Part shown: piece after piece, positions 17,707-26,137 of the stretch
Numbering within the stretch: the stretch's first letter is position 1
How the letters are laid out: every line of letters begins with the position of its first letter
NCBI GenBank assembly: GCA_902826605.1
Contig: CADEFM010000001.1
Span: 372,001 to 436,000, forward strand
Length of the DNA stretch: 64,000 nt
From: an uncultured Acidobacteriota bacterium
Lineage (GTDB): Bacteria > Acidobacteriota > Terriglobia > Bryobacterales > Bryobacteraceae
Direction of reading: 5' to 3'
Made by a program: the position numbers and the translations under genes
Notes under the pieces: generated by a model
The model's database searches: none
Seen by the model: the letters and a program-made list of their open reading frames with translations, nothing else
Told to the model about the DNA's origin: nothing

Positions 17707-19390
17707 TCACGGAATGAAAGAGCGGCGGGCAGAGGTGGTTCAGTGAGGCGAGTGTGATGGTTCCCGGACAGTCAGTAACCCGTTCCAGGAAGACGCGTAG
17801 TGGGCCGTTTTTTGGTGTCGTTTCGAAATCGAGATTAATTTCCCTTACGGCGAACTCGTCAAACAAATAGCGCAGGCACTCAAATTCAATGCGGCGGGAA
17901 AAGGCCCGGCAGCTCATGACCCAGGTGTGAAGACGGAGGATATCCCCCGACGTCTCACCGGCCAGAACCGCGATCTTTCCCAAAGGCCCGTATTTGTCCT
18001 GATAGGAAACCACGAGCGCGAAGGCCGATGGACGCGCCAGCATCTCGCGCCACTCCACTTGGGTCACGCGGCGGCCGTTGAGATTAAACTGATTGGTCTT
18101 GTTCACCAGTTCCCAGGCTCGCGCATCGTCCAGTTCCACGCGGTCGATGGTAAGCAACGCTCCGGACTGCTCCAGGAACCGGTCGCTCTGACCGCCCGCC
18201 GAAGCTGTGGCCCCATCAAGAACCGCCGCGCCTCGCACGCTATCCACGCGAATCCGGTCTTCTTCGGTGAGCAGGGGCTTGCCGAACAACTCGCGCAGCT
18301 CGCCGATGGTGCGCCAACACGCTTCCGTATCTCCCGTAGGGAACGCCAGGGTCTTGATAGACGGGAAGGCAGAAGACACTTCGGCCAACTCCATGGGGCT
18401 GTCATCCACGAAGACAACCGAATCGGCGGCGATGTTCCATACGCGGAGTATCCGCGCGACGGCTTCCGATTTCGGTCCCCAACTCACTTCCAAGGGAAAC
18501 AGACTGCGTTCGGACACCAGCAAATCTGGACGGCGCAGAACTTCTTCCACTTCGCCAAGGGAGTTCTTGCTCGCCACTCCCACCAAGACGCCGGCATCGG
18601 CCAGAGACTGGAGCAACGTTTGATATACACCGTGAATCTGACTATGGGAGGCGAGATCCCAGGTGACATTAGCGGCCCCTACTTCGCCCACGATGCCTTT
18701 CCAAAGAGTGTCATCTAAATCCGTGATGACTCCTTTGAGGGGAGCTGGCGGGAGCAGTAAGGCCGCCAGTTGCCGTGCCACTGCATCGGCAAAATCCACG
18801 TGATACGGGAAACCGCTTTGCAGGTAGGCCCGAACGTCGAAACGGGGCGGATGGGGAAGAGGGTCCGGATGGAGAACCGTTATGCCGGCCGCGGCGATGC
18901 GCGCGAGAAAATCCGCAAGGTCCGCTTCGAGCCGTGCGGCGTCCGCACTCAACTGGCGGGGCGCGGTGTGAAACATCGGTAGCAATTCCAATAGCGGCGG
19001 AGACAGGATCACGGGACCCGTGGCCGCCGCGCTTTTCAGGGCTTCCTGCAGGATATCGAGCTTCCGTCTAGCCGAGGCTATGATGTCTGGGATCGCCGTG
19101 GGCGACCAGCCCCCGAGTTGGCGCAAACCGAGGCGCGGGTCCAGGTCCGGCCACTCCATTTGCACGATGACGCCTTGCACGGATGGCGCGGCGGTGGAAA
19201 TCGTACCCACTAAATCGTCATACAGCCCCGTGTTGATCTTGACGCGGTTATGGGGCCGGGACCGCTGAATGTGGGCATGCAGCAATGTGGCGAGGTGCAG
19301 CGGGGTGAATCCACAAGCGAGCGTTACGTGGAAGGGCGCGCCCGCGGCCGGCTGCGCTTGGATCACCTCCAGGGCTTCACGCAGCTTCAT
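17678..19390 (-). CDS. FkbH-like HAD-IIIC enzyme
   Basis: HAD-superfamily IIIC protein of 570 residues. The catalytic motif DLDDTLWKGIVGE (Asp nucleophile near residue 224) follows a roughly 220-residue N-terminal SGNH-like domain, and a GNAT-like C-terminal lobe contains the ELDDARAWELVNKTNQFNLNGRR pattern typical of FkbH. In polyketide and tetronate pathways FkbH takes a C3 unit from 1,3-bisphosphoglycerate, dephosphorylates it and loads it on an ACP. I start at the ATG at 19390; an ATG at 19489 would run into the divergent alaS start. It heads the four-gene minus-strand cassette. Confidence 0.85.
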   Translation of the reverse strand: MKLREALEVIQAQPAAGAPFHVTLACGFTPLHLATLLHAHIQRSRPHNRVKINTGLYDDLVGTISTAAPSVQGVIVQMEWPDLDPRLGLRQLGGWSPTAIPDIIASARRKLDILQEALKSAAATGPVILSPPLLELLPMFHTAPRQLSADAARLEADLADFLARIAAAGITVLHPDPLPHPPRFDVRAYLQSGFPYHVDFADAVARQLAALLLPPAPLKGVITDLDDTLWKGIVGEVGAANVTWDLASHSQIHGVYQTLLQSLADAGVLVGVASKNSLGEVEEVLRRPDLLVSERSLFPLEVSWGPKSEAVARILRVWNIAADSVVFVDDSPMELAEVSSAFPSIKTLAFPTGDTEACWRTIGELRELFGKPLLTEEDRIRVDSVRGAAVLDGATASAGGQSDRFLEQSGALLTIDRVELDDARAWELVNKTNQFNLNGRRVTQVEWREMLARPSAFALVVSYQDKYGPLGKIAVLAGETSGDILRLHTWVMSCRAFSRRIEFECLRYLFDEFAVREINLDFETTPKNGPLRVFLERVTDCPGTITLASLNHLCPPLFHSVIGNATHERS

Positions 19391-19487
19391 GCAAATACGG
19401 GCACCCAATGGCAAAAAGCCGTGCGGATCATTAGGATCATCATGACACGGAATATGGGGTAGTGGGTCGTGGGAAAATGGAATATCC

Positions 19488-22079
19488 ATGACAGGTTCCC
19501 AAGTTCGCCAGAAGTTTCTCGACTATTTTTCCGCCCGTGGGCATCGCGTGGTACGAAGCTCGTCGCTGGTTCCCGCGAACGATCCCACGCTGCTGTTTAC
19601 CAACGCGGGGATGAACCAATTTAAGGATGTGTTTCTGGGCGAGGAACGCCGCGACTACACTCGCGCGGCGAGCTCGCAGAAGTGCGTGCGGGCGGGCGGG
19701 AAGCATAACGATCTGGACAACGTCGGCTACACACGGCGCCATCACACGTTTTTCGAAATGCTGGGGAATTTTTCTTTCGGAGACTATTTCAAGCAAGACG
19801 CCATCGCGTATGCGTGGGAATTGATCACCAAGGAATACGGTTTACCGAAGGACAAACTCTATGTAACCGTCTTTCGCGAGGACGATGAAGCCGAAGAGTT
19901 GTGGCAGAAGGTAGCGGGTGTTCCGAAGAATCGCATCTTCCGGCTGGATGAGAAAGACAATTTCTGGCAGATGGGTGAGACGGGCCCATGCGGGCCGTGT
20001 TCGGAGATCCACTATGATCTGGGTCCACAGGGCGCGGAACCGGGGCGCGAGCAAGAGCAGTTTCCCGAAGACGGCGGCGGGCGATTCGTCGAGATTTGGA
20101 ACCTGGTGTTCATGCAGTTCGACCGCGATGCGGCGGGTACGTTGACTCCACTGCCCAGGCCATCGATCGATACAGGCATGGGCTTGGAGCGCATCGCCGC
20201 GGTGATGCAGGGAGTGCTTTCGAACTATGACACGGACTTGATCCGGCCGGTGATGTTGAAGGCCGCGGAATTGCTGGGCAAGCAACACGGCGACGATCCG
20301 CGAGTGGACACTGTGTTGCGGATCAACGCCGATCATGCGCGCGCGGCGGCGTTCTTGATTCATGACGGCGTGGTGCCGGCAAACGAGGGGCGCGGATACG
20401 TGCTGCGCAAGATCATGCGGCGGGCGCTGCGGAATGCGCGAATGACGGGGACGGCGGACCCCTATCTGTACAAGCTCACCGGCTTCGTCGCCGAGCACAT
20501 GCGCGACGCGTATCCGGAAATGATGGACAGCGTGCAGCGCGTGGCCCGCGTGGTTCGGGATGAAGAGCAGCGTTACGCCACCACCTTCCAAGTGGCGGAG
20601 CGATTCTTCCAGGACGAAGCGAAAGCCGCGGCGAGCGGTGTACTGCCCGGTGCGGCTGCGTTCAAGCTTTACGACACGTATGGGCTAGCGCTGGACGAAC
20701 AAGAGGATATGGCCCGCGAGCACGGGCTGACGATTGACCGCGACGGTTTCACCGTGGAGATGGAGAAACAGCGCACCCGCGCTCGCGCCAGTTGGAAGGG
20801 CGCGGAGAAGGCAAACGCGAAGCCCGAGTATCTGGCGCTGCCGCGAACCGAATTCGTGGGCCGGGAGACGTTGGAGGCGCCGGCTACGATCGCGGCGCTG
20901 CTCGATTGCGAGATCGCGCTGGACCGCACTCCGTTTTACGCCGAAGCCGGCGGGCAGGTGGGCGATACCGGGGTGTTGGTGTCAGTGGCCACCGGAGAGA
21001 CCGTGGCGGTGGTGGAAAGCGCGGTTTCAGGCGCGCCCGGCAAGACGGTGCATCGGGTGAAAATGGTTGGACCCGTCCAGGTCGGCGATCCAGTGATCGC
21101 GAAAGTGGACGTCGGATCGCGGCATTCGACCATGCGGAATCACACGGGGACGCATCTGTTGCACGCGGCGTTGCGAACCGTGCTGGGCACCCACGTAAAG
21201 CAGGCGGGCAGCGTGGTGGAACCTGCGCGCCTGCGCTTTGATTTCACCCACTACACAGCGATGGATCGGGATGAGCTTGCCGAGGTGGAACGCTTGGTCA
21301 ACGAGCAAATCCTGGCCAATCGGGAAGTGCACACGGACGTCATGGACCTGGACAAGGCGCTCTCCACCGGCGCGATGGCGCTCTTTGGCGAGAAGTACGG
21401 CGAGCATGTGCGGGTTGTTTCCATCGACACGTTCAGCAAGGAACTGTGCGGCGGTACGCACGTGGCGCGCACGGGCGATATCGGCCTCTGCAAGATCGTA
21501 TATGAAGGCTCGATCTCGGCGGGCGTGCGGCGGATTGAAGCCATCACGGGCGAAGGCGCTCTACGGCGTTTCCAGGAAGCCCAGCAGCAACTGGCGCGGG
21601 TGGCGGGCATCGTGCGAAGTTCCGAAAACGAAGTGGCCGAACAGTTGGAAAAGCTGGTGGCCAAAGAGAAGGCGCTGGAGCAGGAGTTGCAGCAACTGAA
21701 AACCAAGATGGCGCAGGCCTCGGCGGGTGATCTGGAATTGCAGGCGCGCGACATCAAGGGCGTGAAGGTGTTATCGGCGCGGCTGGACGGATTTGACCGC
21801 ACGCAGCTTCGCACTCTTGCCGATTCGCTTCGCAACAAGTGGAAATCGGCCGTGGTGGTGCTTGCCACCGTTGAAGATGGCAATGTTGCGATCGTTTCCG
21901 GTGTGACGAAGGATCTCACTTCCAAGGTTCACGCAGGCAAGCTGGCAGGCGTGGTGGCCCAGGCGGTGGGCGGCAAGGGTGGCGGCCGTCCCGACATGGC
22001 GGAAGCCGGCGGCAAGGATCCTGCGGCGCTGGATGGGGCGCTCGCGAATGTGTATGTGAGCGTTGAGGGGATGCTATAG
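19488..22079 (+). CDS. alaS: Alanyl-tRNA synthetase
   Basis: 863 residues, full length. Class II aminoacylation core (FLDYFSARGHRVV..., FTNAGMNQFKDVFLG, GETGPCGPCSEIHYD), then the editing domain with zinc ligands in NHTGTHLLHAAL and CGGTHVARTGDIG, a coiled segment (about 700-760) and the C-Ala domain (GKGGGRPDMAEAGG). It charges tRNA-Ala and clears mischarged Ser and Gly. ypdA starts 2 bases after its stop. A free-standing AlaX-type editing protein is encoded elsewhere in the window (41433-42587). Confidence 0.98.
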   Translation: MTGSQVRQKFLDYFSARGHRVVRSSSLVPANDPTLLFTNAGMNQFKDVFLGEERRDYTRAASSQKCVRAGGKHNDLDNVGYTRRHHTFFEMLGNFSFGDYFKQDAIAYAWELITKEYGLPKDKLYVTVFREDDEAEELWQKVAGVPKNRIFRLDEKDNFWQMGETGPCGPCSEIHYDLGPQGAEPGREQEQFPEDGGGRFVEIWNLVFMQFDRDAAGTLTPLPRPSIDTGMGLERIAAVMQGVLSNYDTDLIRPVMLKAAELLGKQHGDDPRVDTVLRINADHARAAAFLIHDGVVPANEGRGYVLRKIMRRALRNARMTGTADPYLYKLTGFVAEHMRDAYPEMMDSVQRVARVVRDEEQRYATTFQVAERFFQDEAKAAASGVLPGAAAFKLYDTYGLALDEQEDMAREHGLTIDRDGFTVEMEKQRTRARASWKGAEKANAKPEYLALPRTEFVGRETLEAPATIAALLDCEIALDRTPFYAEAGGQVGDTGVLVSVATGETVAVVESAVSGAPGKTVHRVKMVGPVQVGDPVIAKVDVGSRHSTMRNHTGTHLLHAALRTVLGTHVKQAGSVVEPARLRFDFTHYTAMDRDELAEVERLVNEQILANREVHTDVMDLDKALSTGAMALFGEKYGEHVRVVSIDTFSKELCGGTHVARTGDIGLCKIVYEGSISAGVRRIEAITGEGALRRFQEAQQQLARVAGIVRSSENEVAEQLEKLVAKEKALEQELQQLKTKMAQASAGDLELQARDIKGVKVLSARLDGFDRTQLRTLADSLRNKWKSAVVVLATVEDGNVAIVSGVTKDLTSKVHAGKLAGVVAQAVGGKGGGRPDMAEAGGKDPAALDGALANVYVSVEGML

Positions 22080-22081
22080 CC

Positions 22082-23065
22082 GTGTACGACGCCGTCATCG
22101 TTGGCGCGGGTCCCACCGGCTTGGCATGCGGTATCGAATTGAAGCGGCGAGGCCTAAGCGCGGTACTGATCGACAAGGGCTGCGTGGTGAACTCGCTCTA
22201 CCACTATCCAACGAACATGGTGTTCTTTACTACGCCGGAGCTGCTTGAGATCGGTGACATTCCGATGACCGCCCTCAACGAAAAGCCGGTGCGCGCCGAG
22301 GCCTTGAAATATTACCGGCGCGTGGCTGAACACTATAAGCTGGACATCCGGCAGTATCAACATGTGGAGAAAATCACCGGCGACGACGGGAATTTCGCCA
22401 CGCATTCCATGGACCGCCATGGCTGCGCGCAACGCTACGACTCCCGCAAAGTGATCTTGGCGATGGGCTACTATGATGTCCCCAATTTGTTGAACGTGCC
22501 CGGCGAAGATCTTCCGAAGGTCATCCATTACTACAAAGAGGCGCATCCCTACTTCAATCACGATGTGCTGGTGGTGGGCGCGAAGAATTCGGCCGCCATC
22601 GCGGCGCTGGAGCTCTGGTGGAACGGAGCGCGCGTGACGCTGGTGCATCGCGGCGAGGGCATTCACAACAACGTCAAGTATTGGATCAAGCCCAACATTG
22701 AGAATCGCATCAAGAATGGGGAGATTCCCGCGTACTTCCAGTCTACGGTGGAAGAAATCCGCCCCGACTCGGTGCGCTTGAAAACTCCCGCTGGCGAGCA
22801 GTGGTTGAAGAACGATTTTGTCTTTTCCATGACCGGCTACCGCCCAGACACTACGTTTCTCTCGGAGCACGGTATTCACTTCGATGCGGGGTCAGGCAAG
22901 CCGTTTACGAATCCCGATACGCTCGAGAGCGACCGCCACGGGATGTATCTGGCGGGAGTGCTGGTGGCGGGGATGCACACCAACGAGATCTTTATCGAAA
23001 ACGGCCGCTTTCACGGAAAGACGATTGCCGATGCGGTGGCCGCCGCGCTCAAGCCAACGTCGTAA
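22082..23065 (+). CDS. ypdA: YpdA-family bacillithiol disulfide reductase
   Basis: FAD/NAD(P)H pyridine-nucleotide oxidoreductase of 327 residues. Both dinucleotide folds are present: GAGPTGLACG at about 8-17 and VVGAKNSAAIAALE near 165. The single-Cys family feature is retained in DKGCVVNSLYHYP, in place of the CxxC of thioredoxin reductases. In Firmicutes YpdA reduces bacillithiol disulfide. The start is a GTG at 22082, 2 bases after alaS, so the pair is an operon. A BshB1-like deacetylase at 26138-26842 supports a bacillithiol role. Confidence 0.85.
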   Translation: MYDAVIVGAGPTGLACGIELKRRGLSAVLIDKGCVVNSLYHYPTNMVFFTTPELLEIGDIPMTALNEKPVRAEALKYYRRVAEHYKLDIRQYQHVEKITGDDGNFATHSMDRHGCAQRYDSRKVILAMGYYDVPNLLNVPGEDLPKVIHYYKEAHPYFNHDVLVVGAKNSAAIAALELWWNGARVTLVHRGEGIHNNVKYWIKPNIENRIKNGEIPAYFQSTVEEIRPDSVRLKTPAGEQWLKNDFVFSMTGYRPDTTFLSEHGIHFDAGSGKPFTNPDTLESDRHGMYLAGVLVAGMHTNEIFIENGRFHGKTIADAVAAALKPTS

Positions 23066-24368
23066 GAGTCCGCCGCAGCACGTCGTACATCTGATCCAGA
23101 TGCGATTGCTCTGCAATGAGTGGCGGAGACAACGCGATGGTGTCTCCCGTGGTTCGGATCAAAACGCCTTGCTCGAAACACTTTACAAAAGCATCGTAGG
23201 CCCGTGAGGTGGGTTTGCCCGTACGCGGCGCGAGCTCAATCGCAGCCATCAGCCCGAAGGTGCGGATGTCGATCACGTTGGGCAACCCTCGCAACGCGTG
23301 CGCGCCTCCGGCGAAAGCGTTTTCAAGCATCAGCGCCCGTTCAGGGAGGGCTTCCGCCTGATGCAGCGCGAGCGTCGCCTTTGCCGCGGCGGCGGCTAAA
23401 GGGTGGCCCGAGTAGGTATAGCCGTGGCAGAACTCGATCGCGTTCTCGGGCGCATTCATGAGCGCGTCATGGATGGCGCGGTTCACAAGAACCGCTCCCA
23501 TGGGAACCGTGCCATTGGTCAGGCCCTTTGCGCATGTGATGATGTCCGGCGTTACTCCAAAACGCTGGGCGGCAAAGGGCGCGCCAATGCGTCCGAAGCC
23601 AGTGATCACTTCGTCGAAGATCAGCAACAGACCATGCTTATCGCAAATCTTGCGAAGGCGCTCCAGGTAACTGCGCGGCGGGATGAGAACACCCGTAGAC
23701 CCGGCCACCGGCTCCACGATCACAGCCGCGATGCCTTCTTCGTTATGTGTTGCATCGCGCAAGGCAAGCACGTGGGTTTCGAGTGCATCGGCCAGATGCG
23801 CTCCCCACTCCGGCTGGCCTTTCGAAAACGCGTTGTGTTCCAGATCGTGCGTGTGCGGCAGATGGACCACCTTTAGCAGAGGCGTCCCGAATGCGCGCCG
23901 GTTTGCGGGAATGCCTCCCACCGCGGTGCCGCCCATACCCGAGCCGTGGTACGCGCGTTCGCGCGAAACAAACGTCTGGCGATGCCCTTCGCCCTTGGCA
24001 TGGTGATAGGCCAGGACGATCTTCAGAGCCGTGTCCACAGCCTCCGAACCGGAGTTCACGAAAAATACGCGGTCGAGCCCAGCGGGCGCGACCTTAGCCA
24101 ATTCCGAGGCCGCTTCAAAGGCGACCGGATGGCCCATTTGAAATGTAGGCGCGAAATCGAGTTGTTCGGCCTGCCGTTGTATCGCCTCCACGATGGGTGC
24201 CCGGGCGTGTCCGGCGTGAACGCACCACATGCCGGAGGTCGCGTCGAGAATCACGCGCCCGTCTTCGGCTGTAAAGTGCATGTCCTTCGCGGAAACCAAC
24301 ATCCGCGGCGCGGACTTGAACTGGCGGTTGGCGGTGAAGGGAAGCCAGAAGTGGTCGAGGTTACTCAT
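23049..24368 (-). CDS. Class III omega-amino acid:pyruvate-type aminotransferase
   Basis: PLP enzyme of 439 residues. FVNSGSEAVDTALK, the Tyr-rich RERAYHGSGMGGTAVGG loop, FDEVITGFGR and Lys about 281 in TCAKGLTNG are all present. The opening FWLPFTANRQFK and the CHGYTYSGHPLA region resemble beta-alanine/omega-amino acid:pyruvate aminotransferases. It is a different subgroup from the aminotransferase at 10446-11789. It converges on ypdA with a 17-base overlap of the 3' ends. Confidence 0.85.
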   Translation of the reverse strand: MSNLDHFWLPFTANRQFKSAPRMLVSAKDMHFTAEDGRVILDATSGMWCVHAGHARAPIVEAIQRQAEQLDFAPTFQMGHPVAFEAASELAKVAPAGLDRVFFVNSGSEAVDTALKIVLAYHHAKGEGHRQTFVSRERAYHGSGMGGTAVGGIPANRRAFGTPLLKVVHLPHTHDLEHNAFSKGQPEWGAHLADALETHVLALRDATHNEEGIAAVIVEPVAGSTGVLIPPRSYLERLRKICDKHGLLLIFDEVITGFGRIGAPFAAQRFGVTPDIITCAKGLTNGTVPMGAVLVNRAIHDALMNAPENAIEFCHGYTYSGHPLAAAAAKATLALHQAEALPERALMLENAFAGGAHALRGLPNVIDIRTFGLMAAIELAPRTGKPTSRAYDAFVKCFEQGVLIRTTGDTIALSPPLIAEQSHLDQMYDVLRRTLTTLA

Positions 24369-24566
24369 GGGGATTGAGATGGCGGAGGGATTGAGTTCGA
24401 TGCCCCGGCAAGCCCACCATCTTACGATATCTGACGAGTGGAAAACGACTTAACCCGTCCATAACCTTCCATCCCTTTGCGCCGCCCGGACTAGCGGGTA
24501 TGCCAGTACCGCCTAGCAGGAAAGTACCTATGTTTCCACAATGGCCAGAGATATTCTGATGCCACG

Positions 24567-24779
24567 ATGAAGAACATACTCTTCCTATTGAAGGTAATGA
24601 AGGACACCCGTGGTCAGGACTTGACTGAATACGCGTTGATGGTCGGTTTCTTGGCCGTTGCGGCCGGCGCGATCATGCCGGATGTTTCCACTCAGATCAG
24701 CACCGTTTTTTCAAAAGTGGAATCACTACTTAACAACGCCTCCAACGGCGGGACGATGGCTGGCGCAGGCTCGATGTGA
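24567..24779 (+). CDS. Flp/Fap-type IVb pilin, solitary
   Basis: 70 residues. The pattern DTRGQDLTEYALMVGFLAVAAGAI is the type IVb pilin N-terminus: a short charged leader ending in Gly, then Gln-Asp-Leu-Thr-Glu-Tyr and a hydrophobic helix. The leader peptidase (TadV-like) should cleave after that Gly. No tad/cpa secretion genes are in this window, so the assembly machinery must lie elsewhere or the gene is an orphan. No good ribosome binding site is seen upstream. It sits beside tRNA-Thr and an integrase remnant. Confidence 0.8.
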   Translation: MKNILFLLKVMKDTRGQDLTEYALMVGFLAVAAGAIMPDVSTQISTVFSKVESLLNNASNGGTMAGAGSM

Positions 24780-24894
24780 TTGCAGGCTTACGTCAATAGC
24801 TTCGCCTTTCATGTTTGAGGGTTTCACCACGGCGTTGCGCTTTGGAAGATCGCTTACGGTCGGCCTCTGTGGGGCCGGTTACGTGATTGAAGAA

Positions 24895-24970
24895 TGGAGC
24901 TGGCGGAGGGAATTGAACCCCCGACCCTCTGATTACAAATCAGATGCTCTACCTACTGAGCTACGCCAGC
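24895..24970 (-). tRNA. tRNA-Thr (anticodon TGT)
   Basis: On the minus strand the acceptor stem GCTGGCG (from 24970) pairs with CGCCAGC. The D arm is AGCTCAGTAGGTAGAGC. The anticodon loop TTTGTAA lies between ATCTGA and TCAGAG arms, giving TGT. The T arm is GTCGGGGGTTCAATTCC, the discriminator is T, and CCA is encoded (24897-24895). All elements are intact, so this is a functional Thr (ACA-reading) tRNA. Confidence 0.95.
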
Positions 24971-25053
24971 TTATCAATGAGTTACAGATGAAATCAGACG
25001 AGTAAAATCGCCCGCTATAGCCGAAATTGTGGCCTGGTCGCATTGAGTCCATC

Positions 25054-25300
25054 TCATCGCGTCGCCTTACTCATGTGACCCATGATATCAAGCATCGTCC
25101 GTTCGGCGGCGCCAGCTTCGCCTAGTATGGGTGAACCGTAGATCGTGGATGAGGCAATCGACGCCAGTTGGTGTTTCCGGCGCCAGCTAAAACCCGCCGA
25201 AGACTTGCGACATTACCCACTTTCAGGCCGGGCCGCCACGCCCCTTTCGGTTGAATCACCAGTGCTGCCAGAGCATTACCACTAGTACTTTCTAGCCTTT
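25054..25300 (-). pseudogene. Tyrosine recombinase/phage integrase C-terminal remnant
   Basis: Reading the minus strand, one frame gives GVDCLIHDLRFTHTR around 25125-25175, matching the box II HDLRHT(H/A) motif with its active-site Arg. A different frame immediately after gives LGEAGAAERTMLDIMGHMSKAT and a stop at 25054, matching the EAGA...IMxxxGH(M/V)S helix with the active-site His of box II. The two need a frameshift to join, there is no downstream YxH tyrosine motif before the stop, and no start region is recognisable, so the gene is dead. It lies 84 bases from tRNA-Thr, a class of site tyrosine integrases target. Confidence 0.55.
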
Positions 25301-25327
25301 ACTTGCCGTCATATGCTATGGCATAAT
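25299..25327 (+). promoter_or_regulatory. Candidate promoter for the small membrane protein leader
   Basis: TTACTT (25299-25304), 17 bases, then CATAAT (25322-25327). The spacer end and -10 contain the inverted repeat TATGC-TATG-GCATA, which could be an operator. It lies about 150 bases before the ATG at 25476 with a strong hairpin in between. Read by eye only. Confidence 0.3.
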
Positions 25328-25374
25328 TCCGCACGTCTCGATGCCCTTCCTCTCCGTTGAGCGTCGATGAACAA

Positions 25375-25414
25375 GAAGGGCCGGAAAGGGGAACTTCAAA
25401 ACCCCCGGCCCTTC
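25375..25414 (+). other. Strong leader hairpin upstream of the small membrane protein
   Basis: GAAGGGCCGG (25375-25384) and CCGGCCCTTC (25405-25414) form a perfect 10-bp stem, with an inner GGG/CCC extension across an AAA bulge. No T-tract follows directly, so it is not a classical terminator. Between a promoter-like sequence and a small ORF it could be a leader or small-RNA element. Confidence 0.4.
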
Positions 25415-25475
25415 CCTATAGTGGTCTTCCTGTCTTTTAAGAGGCTAGAACTCCTTTCTTACGGAGCGATAGGAA

Positions 25476-25664
25476 ATGAAGGAACGGATCGTTGCCGGAA
25501 CCATTCTGATCGTGCTGCTTGTGGGCGTGTTATGGGGATGGTACTACCTGCACTTCAAATACGGACGACGCAAGCCCATCCGCGTTAGGCCGATCAGTGC
25601 GCATAGCCTCCCGAGCCCGCAAGGGGGCCACCCGTACACGCGAAGTATAGGGCGGGTGGTCTAA
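25476..25664 (+). CDS. Small single-pass membrane protein, unknown
   Basis: 62 residues: a two-charge N-terminus, one hydrophobic segment (IVAGTILIVLLVGVLWGWYYL, about 5-25), then a basic tail (KYGRRKPIRVRP). A GGA lies just upstream of the ATG as a weak ribosome binding site. I do not recognise the family. The clean membrane-helix plus basic-tail layout supports it as real, but no other evidence does. It follows the hairpin leader. Confidence 0.4.
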   Translation: MKERIVAGTILIVLLVGVLWGWYYLHFKYGRRKPIRVRPISAHSLPSPQGGHPYTRSIGRVV

Positions 25665-25770
25665 CCCACGAAGGAGTGACGCCGAGTAGTCACTGTAGTG
25701 CGCTGTCGAATTAGAAAGGGACTGTCAGAATTCTAAACGACTGCGCAGCTCGACGGAACCAATTCCGACG

Positions 25771-26073
25771 CTATAATGGTTTGTTCTGTCGAGCCCTGTC
25801 GCGTTCATATTTTTGAACTACCGCCGTCGGATTACTTGGCCAAGGCTCCACTTTGACAAGCTGATAGAACGACCGAACCCGTCCGTTGGGCAATCTCTTT
25901 TTCGACGCAAGAATTTGCCAACCAAGGTACCGTAAGTCACGAATGCGTTTTTTCCAATCGTCCTGATTCGCAACGAATTCCAGCGTGCTGGCATCGACAG
26001 GGTAACCTTTGAATACCTTGAGGGTCTCACCGAGTCGCATATGCACGCTTTTGTGCCGCATGACCTCGCGCAT
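25771..26073 (-). CDS. Small protein resembling the winged-helix N-terminus of HNH endonucleases
   Basis: About 100 residues from the ATG at 26073; an ATG at 26061 with GAGG three bases upstream is equally plausible. The core KRIRDLRYLGWQILASKKRL...SFYQLV resembles the DNA-binding domain found in front of HNH nucleases and some restriction proteins (RxRxLRxxGWxI ... YxL), but no HNH motif follows: the protein ends in a basic tail. It could be a truncated nuclease or a free-standing DNA binder. It lies next to the island scar. Confidence 0.45.
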   Translation of the reverse strand: MREVMRHKSVHMRLGETLKVFKGYPVDASTLEFVANQDDWKKRIRDLRYLGWQILASKKRLPNGRVRSFYQLVKVEPWPSNPTAVVQKYERDRARQNKPL

Positions 26074-26137
26074 CCACACCGCGTATAGCCCTAACGCTTC
26101 GTTGTTCAAGCACCGCGCAATTGCTGCGCACCACCGT

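Larger units (their letters stand above)
24971..25475. other. 505-base stretch without an intact gene, next to tRNA-Thr
   Basis: No intact reading frame is supported here. The left half carries a decayed integrase C-terminus on the minus strand. The right half carries a plus-strand promoter-like sequence and a perfect 10-bp hairpin that precede the small membrane protein at 25476. Together with the solitary pilin this looks like the scar of an integrated element. Confidence 0.5.

Noticed and set aside
19842-20591. Long antisense frame inside alaS
   Set aside because: Opposite-strand shadow of alaS, with no family-like content.
24964-25195. Repeated GCGCCAGCT-like words near tRNA-Thr as possible att sites
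   Set aside because: Eight to nine bases only, and not a copy of the tRNA 3' end; chance in GC-rich DNA.
25367-25588. Small frame through the leader hairpin
   Set aside because: It would run through the perfect stem and overlaps the better small membrane protein frame.
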